A stretch of 64,000 nucleotides of DNA from Lysobacterales bacterium 15-68-25 (lineage in GTDB: Bacteria > Pseudomonadota > Gammaproteobacteria > Xanthomonadales > Rhodanobacteraceae), in contig NCKB01000002.1 of NCBI GenBank assembly GCA_002279065.1, positions 310,001 through 374,000 on the forward strand, read 5' to 3'. Positions within the stretch are counted from its first letter, which is position 1; every line of letters starts with the position of its first letter. The notes under the pieces are model-generated. The model made no database searches. It was given only the letters and a program-made list of their open reading frames with translations, and was not told the origin of the DNA. This document shows, piece by piece, positions 40,891-49,873 of this stretch. A program made the translations under genes and the position numbers.

Positions 40891-42123
40891 GTGGATCACT
40901 CCGAACTGCTGAACCAGCTGAAGATCGACCGCGCGGCCAGGGACTTCGAACCCTCCGGACCCGGCGGTCGCATCGTCTGGGTCGCGATCGCCGCGCTGCT
41001 GTTACTGGCGCTGGCCGGCGGCCTGTTCTGGTGGCATCAGCGACCGCTGGCGGTGCAGCTCGACACCGCCGTCGCGCCCTCCGCCGCGGAGGCGTCGGGT
41101 GCGGTACTGCAGGCTACCGGCTACATCACCGCACGACGCCAGGCCACCGTGTCTGCGCAGATCACCGGCACGCTCACCGAGGTGCTGATCGAGGAGGGCG
41201 ACCACGTCCGCAAGGGCCAGGTACTGGCGCGGCTGGAGGACAGTGCCTACCGCGCCAGCCTGGATGCTGCGCGGGCCAATGCCCGGGCAGCGCATGCGCA
41301 GGCCGGGCAGACCGCGGCGCAACTACGCCAGGCGCAGGCCGATGCGGCCCGGCAGAACGCCTTGGTCGCGCGCGGGCTGGTGTCCAAGCAGGCCGCCGAG
41401 CAGGCGCGCACCGCAGTCGCCAGCTACCGCGCGCAGCTTGCGGCGCAGCGCCTCGCCGCCGATGCCGCCGACGCGCAGGCGAAGCAGGCGCAGGTGAACT
41501 TCGACTACACCGTGGTGCGTGCGCCGTTCGACGGCGTGATCACCGAAAAGGCCGCGCAGGTCGGCGAGATCGTCTCGCCGCTGTCCGCCGGCGGCGGCTT
41601 CACCCGCACCGGCGTGGGCACCATCGTCGACATGGATTCGCTGGAGGTCGACGTCGACGTCAACGAGGCCTACATCGGCCGGGTCCAGCCGGACATGCCG
41701 GCCGAGGCGGTGCTCGACGCCTATCCCGACTGGACGATCCCCGCCCACGTCATCGCCATCGTGCCGGCCGCCGACCGTGGCAAGGCCACGGTGAAGGTGC
41801 GCGTGGCGCTGGAAAAGAAGGATCCGCGGATCGTTCCCGACATGGGCGTGCGCGTCTCGTTCCTGGACAAGAAGCCCGTTCCGGCAGCACAGGCACCCAA
41901 GGGTGTGCTGGTGCCGGCGTCGGCCGTGGCCGAGCGCGACGGCCATCGCGTGGTGTTCGTGGTCGGCGATGGCCGGGCGGCGATGCGCCGCGTCGATCCG
42001 CAGCCGGCCGGCAGCGACATGCTGCGGGTGCCGGCCGGCGTCGCGGCGGGCGACCGCGTGGTGATCTCGCCGCCGGCGTCGCTCGCCGACGGCATGAGGG
42101 TGGAGGCGACGGGCGGGCGCTGA
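40891..42123 (+). CDS. HlyD/MacA-type periplasmic adaptor
   Basis: 410 residues from GTG 40891 with AGGGGA before it. A membrane helix at about 33-52 is followed by a biotinyl-lipoyl half motif (TLTEVLIEEGDHVRKGQVLARLED), a long Ala/Gln-rich hairpin of coiled coil, the second lipoyl half (VVRAPFDGVITEK) and beta-barrel domains. It is the adaptor of a tripartite or ABC exporter and leads the operon adaptor-ATPase-permease-permease. Cargo is unknown. Confidence 0.92.
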   Translation: MDHSELLNQLKIDRAARDFEPSGPGGRIVWVAIAALLLLALAGGLFWWHQRPLAVQLDTAVAPSAAEASGAVLQATGYITARRQATVSAQITGTLTEVLIEEGDHVRKGQVLARLEDSAYRASLDAARANARAAHAQAGQTAAQLRQAQADAARQNALVARGLVSKQAAEQARTAVASYRAQLAAQRLAADAADAQAKQAQVNFDYTVVRAPFDGVITEKAAQVGEIVSPLSAGGGFTRTGVGTIVDMDSLEVDVDVNEAYIGRVQPDMPAEAVLDAYPDWTIPAHVIAIVPAADRGKATVKVRVALEKKDPRIVPDMGVRVSFLDKKPVPAAQAPKGVLVPASAVAERDGHRVVFVVGDGRAAMRRVDPQPAGSDMLRVPAGVAAGDRVVISPPASLADGMRVEATGGR

Positions 42124-42200
42124 ACTGCACCCCGCCCGTCATGCATCGCGGCCGTCGTGCCGCTTCGGACAGACATACAGGGATTGCCTGGAGAGCCCCG

Positions 42201-42887
42201 ATGAGCGCATTGATCGAGATCCGCGACCTCGCCAAGGTCTACGAGCGCGGCAAGCAGAAAGTCGAAGTGCTGCACCATATCGACCTGGACATCGCCGAGG
42301 GCGACTTCCTGGCGCTGATGGGGCCGTCCGGTTCGGGCAAGACCACCCTGCTTAACCTGATCGGCGGGCTGGATACGCCCAGTGCCGGCAGCATCGCCGT
42401 CGGCGGACAGCGCATCGACCGGCTCGGTGCCGGCGCGCTGGCGAAATGGCGCGCCGCCCATGTCGGCTTCGTGTTCCAGTTCTACAACCTGATGCCGATG
42501 CTCAGCGCCCAGCGCAACGTGGAGCTGCCGCTGCTGCTCACCAGGCTCTCCGCGGCGCAGCGCAAGAAGAACGCCTCCATCGCACTGCAGCTGGTGGGCC
42601 TGGCCGATCGCGCCGCGCACAAGCCGGGCGAACTGTCCGGCGGCCAGCAGCAGCGCGTGGCGATCGCCCGCGCGATCGTCTCCGACCCGACCCTGCTGGT
42701 CTGCGACGAACCCACCGGCGACCTCGATCGCCAGTCCGCCGAGGACGTGCTGGGCCTGCTGCGCACGCTCAATCGCCAGCACGGCAAGACCATCGTGATG
42801 GTCACGCACGACCCCAAGGCCGCCGAATATGCCAACCACACCGTGCATCTGGACAAGGGCGCGCTGGTCGAACAGGTCCGGGCCTGA
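42201..42887 (+). CDS. MacB/LolD-type ABC transporter ATPase
   Basis: 228 residues. Walker A GPSGSGKTT, signature LSGGQQQRVAIARAI, Walker B LLVCDEPTGDLD and H-loop VTHDP are complete. The short length and the pattern GLDTPSAG are those of the MacB/LolD group, which pair with FtsX-like permeases and perform mechanotransmission rather than classic transport. The permease genes follow within 11 bases. Confidence 0.94.
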   Translation: MSALIEIRDLAKVYERGKQKVEVLHHIDLDIAEGDFLALMGPSGSGKTTLLNLIGGLDTPSAGSIAVGGQRIDRLGAGALAKWRAAHVGFVFQFYNLMPMLSAQRNVELPLLLTRLSAAQRKKNASIALQLVGLADRAAHKPGELSGGQQQRVAIARAIVSDPTLLVCDEPTGDLDRQSAEDVLGLLRTLNRQHGKTIVMVTHDPKAAEYANHTVHLDKGALVEQVRA

Positions 42888-42898
42888 CGGAGGCGGCG

Positions 42899-44062
42899 AT
42901 GAAATACCTGCACCTGATCTGGGCCGCGCTGTTCCGGCGCAAGAGCCGTACCGCGCTGACGCTGGTGTCGATCGTCGCGGCGTTCCTGCTGTTCGGCATG
43001 CTCGATGCTGTGCGCACCGCCTTCGACACCGGCAGCAGGAGCGCGGTGGGCGTGGACCGGCTGATCACTTCCTCGCGCTACTCGATCATCCAGCCGCTGC
43101 CGCAGGCGCTGGGCCGGCGCATCGCCGGCGTGCCCGGCGTGCGCGACGTGGCCTACGCCAACTGGTTCGGCGGCATCTACCAGGACCCGAAGAACTTCGT
43201 CTTCAGCTACGCGGTGAGTCCGAACTACCTGGACGTGTACCCGGAGATCCAGCTTTCGCCGGCGCAGCGCGAGGCCTTCCGCACCACCCGCACCGGCGCG
43301 GTGATCGGCCCGGTGCTGGCGAAGAAGTACGGCTGGAAGGTCGGCGACAAGGTGCCGCTGCAGTCGACGATCTTTCCGCAGAAGAACGGCGACAAGACCT
43401 GGACCTTCGACATCGTGGGCATCTATCGCGTCGGCGAGGGCGCAGCCAACGGGCTGGACCAGCTGTTCCTGATGAACTGGAAGTATTTCGACGAGGCCAA
43501 CCTGTACTCGCGCCACGAGATCGGCTGGTACGTCGACCGGCTCGCCGATCCGGCGATGGCCGACGCGGTCGCGCGGCGCATCGACGCGCTGTCGGCCAAT
43601 TCCGACCACGAAACCCGGACCCAGACCGAACAGGCGTTCAGCGCCTCGTTCGCCAAGCAGTTGGGCGACATCGGGCTGATCGTCAGCGCGATCATGGGCG
43701 CGGTGTTCTTCACGCTGCTGCTGCTGACCGGCAACACCATGGCGCAAGCGGTGCGCGAACGCACCTCGGAGCTGGCCGTGCTCAAGACGATCGGCTTCTC
43801 CAGCCGCAGCGTGCTGGCGATGGTGCTGGCCGAGTCGGTGCTGATGCTGCTGATCGGCGGCGTGCTGGGGCTGGGCCTGGCTGCGGTGCTGGCGCCGGGG
43901 GTGAGCAAGGGCAGTGGCGGCATGGTGAACCTGCCGCCGGTCGGTGCCGGCAGCTGGCTGCTGGGCGTGGCGCTGATGGTGGCGATCGGCCTGGTGGTCG
44001 GCGCACTGCCGGCCTGGCGCGCGATGCGCCTGAACATCGTCGACGCCCTCGCGGGCCGCTGA
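42899..44062 (+). CDS. FtsX-like ABC permease (first of two)
   Basis: 387 residues. One N-terminal membrane helix, a periplasmic MacB_PCD-like domain of about 200 residues, then three C-terminal helices with the FtsX motif RERTSELAVLKTIGFSSRSVL. It forms the membrane part of the transporter with the ATPase and the second permease. The 12-base gap to the next gene implies co-translation. Confidence 0.92.
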   Translation: MKYLHLIWAALFRRKSRTALTLVSIVAAFLLFGMLDAVRTAFDTGSRSAVGVDRLITSSRYSIIQPLPQALGRRIAGVPGVRDVAYANWFGGIYQDPKNFVFSYAVSPNYLDVYPEIQLSPAQREAFRTTRTGAVIGPVLAKKYGWKVGDKVPLQSTIFPQKNGDKTWTFDIVGIYRVGEGAANGLDQLFLMNWKYFDEANLYSRHEIGWYVDRLADPAMADAVARRIDALSANSDHETRTQTEQAFSASFAKQLGDIGLIVSAIMGAVFFTLLLLTGNTMAQAVRERTSELAVLKTIGFSSRSVLAMVLAESVLMLLIGGVLGLGLAAVLAPGVSKGSGGMVNLPPVGAGSWLLGVALMVAIGLVVGALPAWRAMRLNIVDALAGR

Positions 44063-44074
44063 GGAGAACGCATC

Positions 44075-45397
44075 ATGCGCAAGTTCACCGCATTCCTGGG
44101 TCGCCTCGGCCTGGTGTTGCTGCTGGCGGTCGCCCTGGCGGCCTGGACCAAGCTCCCGGCGGCTGCGGTGGCCGGGCTCGCGGTCCTGCTGGCGCTGTGG
44201 CTGGTGCTCAGTCGCCGCGGTCGGCAGACCCTCTCGGTGACCCGTGTCGGGATCAGCACGCTGGGGCAGCGGATCGGGGCGTCCTCGGTGATCGTGATCG
44301 GCATCGCCGGCGTGGTCGGCGTGCTGGTCGCGCTGCTGGCGATGGGCGAGGGCTTTGCCGCCACCCTGCAGCAGACCGGCAGCGACGGCACCGCGATCGT
44401 GCTGCGCGGCGGTTCGGCGGCGGAGCTCAACTCGGTGCTCGATCGCGACAGCCAGGTGGTGATCGCCCAGGCACCGGGTGTGGCGCGTACGGCGGATGGA
44501 CAGCCGATCGCCTCGGCCGAGATCTCGGTGGTCGCCAACCTGCCGAAGAAGGGCGATCCGTCGGTGGACGCGAACGTGCAGTTGCGCGGCGTCGGCGAGG
44601 CCGCGTGGGCATTGCGTCCCAACGTGAAGATCATCGCCGGCCGCCGCTTCACGCCGGGCCTGCGCGAGCTGGTGGTCGGACAGGGGGCGCGGCAGCAGTT
44701 CGCCGGACTGGAGGTCGGCCGGCAGATCCGCCTCGCCGGCCAGCCCTGGACCGTGGTTGGCGCGTTCGCCTCGGGCGATTCGCACGACTCCGAGCTGTGG
44801 GGCGACATGCAGACCGTCGCCGCCGCCTACCGGCGCGGCTCCAGCGCCCAGTCGGTGACGGTGCGGCTCACCTCGCCCGCGGCGTTCGCCACGTTCAAGG
44901 CCGCGCTGCTGGCCGATCCGCGGCTCAAGGTCGACGTCAGCACCACCCGCGAGTATTTCTCCAAACAGTCCGAGGGGCTGGCCAAGGTGATCCGTATCGT
45001 CGGGCTCACCGTGGGCATCATCATGGCGATCGGTGCAGTGTTCGGCGCGCTCAACACCATGTTCGCCGCCGTTGCCGCGCGGGCCCGGGAGATCGCCACG
45101 CTGCGCGCGATCGGTTTCCGCGGCGTACCGGTGGTGGTGTCGGTGCTGCTGGAGACGATGCTGCTGGCGTTGCTCGGTGGCGTGCTCGGCGGGCTGGTCA
45201 CCTGGCTGGTGTTCAACGGCTACACCGCCTCCACGCTGGGCTCCAACTTCAGCCAGGTGGTGTTCCAGTTCAGGGTGTCGCCGCAACTGCTGTGGACCGG
45301 CCTCAAGTGGGCGATGGCGATCGGCTTCGTCGGCGGCCTGTTTCCCGCGGTGCGGGCGGCACGCCTGCCGGTGAGCACCGCGCTCAGAGAGTTTTGA
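44075..45397 (+). CDS. FtsX-like ABC permease (second of two)
   Basis: 440 residues. Two extra N-terminal hydrophobic segments (about 11-45) precede the first helix of the FtsX fold, then a MacB_PCD-like periplasmic domain and the C-terminal helices with AREIATLRAIGFRGVPVVVSVL. It is distantly related to the first permease, so the exporter is probably a heterodimer. Nothing after the stop resembles a terminator; AT-rich sequence begins. Confidence 0.92.
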   Translation: MRKFTAFLGRLGLVLLLAVALAAWTKLPAAAVAGLAVLLALWLVLSRRGRQTLSVTRVGISTLGQRIGASSVIVIGIAGVVGVLVALLAMGEGFAATLQQTGSDGTAIVLRGGSAAELNSVLDRDSQVVIAQAPGVARTADGQPIASAEISVVANLPKKGDPSVDANVQLRGVGEAAWALRPNVKIIAGRRFTPGLRELVVGQGARQQFAGLEVGRQIRLAGQPWTVVGAFASGDSHDSELWGDMQTVAAAYRRGSSAQSVTVRLTSPAAFATFKAALLADPRLKVDVSTTREYFSKQSEGLAKVIRIVGLTVGIIMAIGAVFGALNTMFAAVAARAREIATLRAIGFRGVPVVVSVLLETMLLALLGGVLGGLVTWLVFNGYTASTLGSNFSQVVFQFRVSPQLLWTGLKWAMAIGFVGGLFPAVRAARLPVSTALREF

Positions 45398-45574
45398 TCG
45401 AAACCTTTATTTAATGAAAATTGGTCTACAAAATTTCCATGTCGATAAATGCCTAGTTAATAACTGATTGTGATGGATAATGGATCGAGGTCACGAATAC
45501 AATTCGGCGCCTCGATCCGTTGAAATAAATCAGATCACTGTAATTTTTCGATCCGAAACCATGGCAATTGGACT

Positions 45575-46087
45575 CTAACGAAGCTGGGGCGGTAGGCTCG
45601 AATTTGTATAATCGTAGCTAACTGACGTCCAGATGCCCAAGAATTTGTCAGGCACTCCGTCACAAGTTGCAATGTTGCAAGACTGCTCCAACGTCATCCC
45701 CGGTGGGAGATAGTTCAGTGGATGAAGATCAACGCTGGTCTGGGTTGTGGTGTACTCAGCTTGGCAAACCGAGCCGCCAATAGGGTAAATGCCACCGCTC
45801 AAATTATACTCGGGTTCGGTATCCGGCGGGGCGGATGCTTGCCAGATACAATGTGCGCCAGTAAGAGCGATGCTGTCACAGTTATACGAGTCCTGGCGCC
45901 AATACTGACTGGTTACTCCTGCTGCCTGCCTTGCCTGATTTCCACAACTCATAATTGACTGTCCGACCACGTTGCCTTGCGCGTCGAAGTACACATAGGA
46001 ATTGGCTGTCATCACCATCGAAAAAACCGGAGATGAGCAGAGGGTGAGTATGACGGCCAGCACGAATGTATTCATCTTACTTTTCAT
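45575..46087 (-). CDS. Secreted Cys-containing protein of unknown function
   Basis: 170 residues with AAGGAGGA four bases before ATG 46087. A signal peptide (hydrophobic run from about 7 to 22) is followed by a compact domain with YVYFDAQGNVVGQSIMSC and six further Cys in the mature part, which suggests disulfides. The first motif is reminiscent of small secreted DUF6289-type proteins found in Xanthomonadales, but I am unsure. The gene and its flanks (45398-46400) are clearly richer in A+T than everything around, which suggests recent acquisition. Confidence 0.65.
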   Translation of the reverse strand: MKSKMNTFVLAVILTLCSSPVFSMVMTANSYVYFDAQGNVVGQSIMSCGNQARQAAGVTSQYWRQDSYNCDSIALTGAHCIWQASAPPDTEPEYNLSGGIYPIGGSVCQAEYTTTQTSVDLHPLNYLPPGMTLEQSCNIATCDGVPDKFLGIWTSVSYDYTNSSLPPQLR

Positions 46088-46403
46088 GAATCCTCCTTGG
46101 TTCAGTTCACGTTCCAGTCACTTTGGCGTTTAGATAGTTAGTTTGGATTTTTCTATTAATCATTCCTCCTTAATTTTATCGCAATAGGAATTTTGCATTT
46201 TCCATCGTGAGTCTCGTGATGCGGCAACCATAGCGTCAACAGCCACTTTTAATGAATTCATGCATCCAGAAGATGCCACTCTTGGCGGATTTGAGATGCC
46301 ACTTTATGTCTAACCCCCGACGCTGGCTCCATGTGAAAGCGTAAGCTCCCCCGTCAAGCAGACACTTCAAAAGTAGAGCCGCTGACGGCTTGTTCCTCTG
46401 TGC
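46088..46403. other. AT-richer intergenic region, no gene seen
   Basis: Between the secreted protein start and the receptor terminator there is no convincing reading frame on either strand. It must hold the promoter of the 45575-46087 gene; several T/A-rich stretches (for example around 46145-46190) could serve but none gives a clear -35/-10 pair. Confidence 0.5.
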
Positions 46404-46430
46404 AAAAAAAAGAGCCGCCCGTCAGGCGGC
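46404..46430 (-). terminator. Terminator of the TonB-dependent receptor gene
   Basis: Read on the minus strand: GCCGCC-TGACG-GGCGGC followed by CTC and a run of eight T. It lies 81 bases after the receptor stop. Confidence 0.88.
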
Positions 46431-46511
46431 CCACTTGGGGAGAGTCTCGGGCCTCGGCACGTCCGTGTGCCGGGCCAGATGTTGTTGTCGGGTTCGATCC
46501 GATGATGCGGA

Positions 46512-49500
46512 TCAGAAGTCGTAGCTGACCTGGAAGCGGACGTAGCGGGCCGGCTCGATGGACAGCGGCACGTTCCAGGTCGAGCTGAGCTCACCCGCGC
46601 CGGATTCGGAGTACGCGCGGTACTGGGTGGTCCGTTGCTGGTTGAGCAGGTTGAACACGTCGACGTCGAAGGCGAGCTTCTTGTCGGCCCACTCCGGACG
46701 GTATTCCGCGTTGACGCTGAGGATTTCCTGCCAAGGCGTGCGGCCGGTCGAGCCCGGGGGGGCCGGAGTGCCGGACGGTCCGCAGAAGTGGTAAGACCCA
46801 CCGTAGTTGAACGGATCGGCCTGGGCCGTGCCGAAGTAGCCGTAGCAGGCCTTGGGCGTGCCGCTGAGCACCTGCAGATTGCCGCCGACCAGCCACTCGG
46901 GGGTGAGCTGGTAGTAGGCGATCAGCTTCAGCTGGTGGCGACGGTCGTTGGCCTGGCTGCCGCCGGAGTAGGTCATCACGCCGGAGTTGTCCCACGCTTC
47001 GGTCTGCGACACGTCCTGCTGGCCGATGTTGGAGAGCACCGAGCCTTCGTAGTTGCCGAAGCTGTGCGACCACACGTAGTCGATCTTGCCGTACCAGGTG
47101 CCGTCGAACGGATGCTCCAGGTAGGTCTCGAGCGCGCCGTACTTGCGCTTGAGCTTGGGCATGCCCCACGCCGACCACGGAATGTTCAGCACGCTGTAGC
47201 CACCGGCGCCGTTGGGCACGTTGATCAACGAGTCGCGGCCGGGGTTGAGGATGTAGCAGCCGGTCGAGCCCAGCGCAGCCACCGGGTCGAGCCCCTGCGC
47301 CGATGCGTAGGACTCGATCACGTTGTCGTCGCAGACATCGTCCAGGGCATTGCGCAACACGCGATAGTTGGCGCGTGCGCCGTAGACCCAGTGCTGCCCG
47401 AACGCGTCCAGCGTCTTGTCGAAACCGGCGATGTACTCGTCCTGGTACTCGGCCTTCGCGTTCTTGCTGGTGACCGTCTTCGGGTCAGGCGGGATGCCGA
47501 ACTCGTTGTTGGCCGAGACCCCCGGGTAGCGATCCTGGGTAATCTGCGCAAGGCCGGTCGGTGCGCCGGTGGTCGGGTCGATGCCGGTGTAGGTGAAGTA
47601 CTGATCGGTGAAGGTGCTGCCCGCCGCACCGCGTACAGCCACGTTGGTCGGCTCGGCCAGGTAGTAGCGGCCGACGTTGCCGTAGACCTTGAAGCTGGAA
47701 TCGCCGAACACGTCCCAGGTCGCTCCCAGACGCGGAGCCCATTGCGGCTTGGTCAGGCGCAGGTAGGGAATGCCGTCCGGGTTGTAGTTGGTGAACTGGT
47801 CGTTGCGCAGACCGAGGCTGAGCAGCAGGCGATCGTTCACCTGCCATTGGTCCTCGATGTACTGCGCGGTCTGCTTCACCCGCGCGCTGGCGGAATTGGC
47901 GTAGATCTCCTGGGCGACGTAGTAGCCCTGGCCGCCCGGCGCGCCGACACCCTCGCCCGGCTGCGTAGCAATCGGCAGAGTCGGATCCCCCTTGCCGTAC
48001 ACCCAGTAGTAACCGGGGCCGCTCGGCGTGGTGCCGATGTTGTATGCATGCGTGGTGAGGTTGTCGATACCGGCAGTGATCGAGTGGCTGCCGATCTTGT
48101 AGTTGACGTCCAGCCGCAGGTTGCTGGTGGTGTCGTGCGAACGTGGATCGTTGATCGTCTCGTTGATCTGCGGACCGACGACCGGACCGTTCGGGGTATA
48201 GGCCGGGTCCTGGTACTGCGAGTTGACGATGTAGGCGTCGGAGCCGCCGGCTGCCTGGCTGTAATCCGTCTGCGTCATCTTGCCGTACAGGGCCTCCACC
48301 GTCAGGTTGTCGGTGATGTAGCCGGTGTACTTGGCGATCCAGACGTCGGCGCCATCCTTGGTGTGGGTGGCCGGGCCGAGGTAATTGCCGCGCGTGCCCG
48401 AGTCCTGCCCCGGGGTGTAGTTGTACTGGTAGACGTTGCCCCAGTACTCGCGCTTGTTGGACGCGCCGGTCAATTCGAGGATGTTGTTGTCGGTGATGTT
48501 CCAGTCGACCTTCGCGTACCACTTCGGCGAGCTGGTGTGGTAGGTGGTGTCGGTCTGGGTATTCACGCTGGCGATGTTTTCGCCGCTGACCTGGTGGTCG
48601 GCTTCCACCGAAGCGAAGAAGAACAGCTTGTCCTTGATCAGCGGGCCGCCGACGTAGGCGTCCTCGATGTGTTCCCACGCGGTGTTGTTGTTGCGGTACT
48701 GGTAGATCTGACCCTGCTTGCTGTTCGGACCGGTGAGGAACTGCGGGCCGACCGGGTAGTAGGCGTTGGCCGGGGAGGCCTGCAGGCCGCTCGGCACCCA
48801 GGTCACCGAGGCGCCGAAGTGCCAATCGTTGGTGCCGCGCTTGCCGACCATCGAGAGCACGCCACCGTCGGAGCGGCCGTAGGCGGCGCCGTAGCCACCG
48901 GTGAGCACCTGCTCCTGGTCGATCGAGCCGTACGGCAGGGTGATGCCGCCGAAGTTGTGCAGCGGGTCGGTCGTGTTGAAGCCGTTGATGTAGTAAGCGT
49001 TCTCCGCTACCGAGGAGCCGCCGAAGGAGATCAGCGTCTGGCCGGTGGGGCTGGTGTAGTAGCTGCTACCGGTGTTGACGCCCGGCGCGAGCGTGGCGAT
49101 CGCCTCGGCGCTGCGCGGGATCGGCAGCTTCTTCAGCTGGTCGGCGGTGATTACCGTGCGCGAATCGACCTGGCTCACGTCGATCGACGGCAGCGAGTTG
49201 GCGGTGACGGTGAGGCCACTCAGGTTGGTGGTGCCGGCCGGTTCGCCGCTGAAGGAGACCTGGGTGCCGGCGCCGACGGTGAGGGTGACGCCGTCCTTCG
49301 ATTCCACCGACTTGCCGTCGCGCATCAGGGTGACGGTGTAGGTGCTCAGCGGCAGCGCGCCGGCGGAGTAGCGGCCACTCGCGTCGACCGGCACTTCGCG
49401 TGTGACGCCACTGGCGCTCTTGATGACGACCGACTCGCCCTGGGCGACGGGCGCGGTACCGAAGATCGTGCCGGTGGTCGACTGGCCATAGGCCACGCCG

Positions 49501-49592
49501 CTCATGCCCAGCGTGATGCCCAGCGCAAGCCACAAGGTCTTGCGCCTGGGGGCGCAAGGCCTTGCGCGTTCAGTGCAGCGATTCGTGTTCAT
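46512..49592 (-). CDS. Oar-like TonB-dependent outer-membrane receptor
   Basis: 1026 residues from ATG 49592. A signal peptide cut after AYG is followed by a carboxypeptidase-regulatory-like beta domain (GTAPVAQGESVVIKSASGV), a plug domain (LPIPRSAEAIATLAPGV) and a large 22-strand barrel ending in FQVSYDF, with the aromatic C-terminus needed for barrel assembly. This architecture is that of Oar-like receptors abundant in Xanthomonadales. The ligand is unknown; no transporter or degradation genes sit beside it, but a MocR-type regulator is divergent from it. Confidence 0.94.
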   Translation of the reverse strand: MNTNRCTERARPCAPRRKTLWLALGITLGMSGVAYGQSTTGTIFGTAPVAQGESVVIKSASGVTREVPVDASGRYSAGALPLSTYTVTLMRDGKSVESKDGVTLTVGAGTQVSFSGEPAGTTNLSGLTVTANSLPSIDVSQVDSRTVITADQLKKLPIPRSAEAIATLAPGVNTGSSYYTSPTGQTLISFGGSSVAENAYYINGFNTTDPLHNFGGITLPYGSIDQEQVLTGGYGAAYGRSDGGVLSMVGKRGTNDWHFGASVTWVPSGLQASPANAYYPVGPQFLTGPNSKQGQIYQYRNNNTAWEHIEDAYVGGPLIKDKLFFFASVEADHQVSGENIASVNTQTDTTYHTSSPKWYAKVDWNITDNNILELTGASNKREYWGNVYQYNYTPGQDSGTRGNYLGPATHTKDGADVWIAKYTGYITDNLTVEALYGKMTQTDYSQAAGGSDAYIVNSQYQDPAYTPNGPVVGPQINETINDPRSHDTTSNLRLDVNYKIGSHSITAGIDNLTTHAYNIGTTPSGPGYYWVYGKGDPTLPIATQPGEGVGAPGGQGYYVAQEIYANSASARVKQTAQYIEDQWQVNDRLLLSLGLRNDQFTNYNPDGIPYLRLTKPQWAPRLGATWDVFGDSSFKVYGNVGRYYLAEPTNVAVRGAAGSTFTDQYFTYTGIDPTTGAPTGLAQITQDRYPGVSANNEFGIPPDPKTVTSKNAKAEYQDEYIAGFDKTLDAFGQHWVYGARANYRVLRNALDDVCDDNVIESYASAQGLDPVAALGSTGCYILNPGRDSLINVPNGAGGYSVLNIPWSAWGMPKLKRKYGALETYLEHPFDGTWYGKIDYVWSHSFGNYEGSVLSNIGQQDVSQTEAWDNSGVMTYSGGSQANDRRHQLKLIAYYQLTPEWLVGGNLQVLSGTPKACYGYFGTAQADPFNYGGSYHFCGPSGTPAPPGSTGRTPWQEILSVNAEYRPEWADKKLAFDVDVFNLLNQQRTTQYRAYSESGAGELSSTWNVPLSIEPARYVRFQVSYDF

Positions 49593-49873
49593 GGGTTCCC
49601 CGGATGAAATGGATGCTTGGCATCGACTGTTTGCGTCGGCGCCGTTTTCGAAAGATGTGGCGATCGCGGCGAAGACGTCCGTTCCGCATGCCACCACCGA
49701 TCGTCGTGTGCTTGTTAGATCGGCGTAAATGACCGCTTCATCGGATGCACCAGGCACCGGAAGAGTCCACTTAAGGTTTCAGAAAGGAGTCCACTTCACG
49801 CTATGCGGAACCAGTAAGCCGACACCGTTGTCGAGCGTTGATTGCGGCACCCTCACGGATCGAACCCCCCCCC

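Noticed and set aside
42482-45286. Long minus-strand frame across the ABC exporter
   Set aside because: Shadow of the permease and ATPase genes; its translation is a low-complexity His/Gln/Arg-rich sequence.
49865-49873. C9 tract just before the MocR ATG, possible phase-variable switch
   Set aside because: It lies before the likely start, so slippage would not shift the frame unless translation begins at TTG 49838. The TTG start is not supported by a ribosome site.
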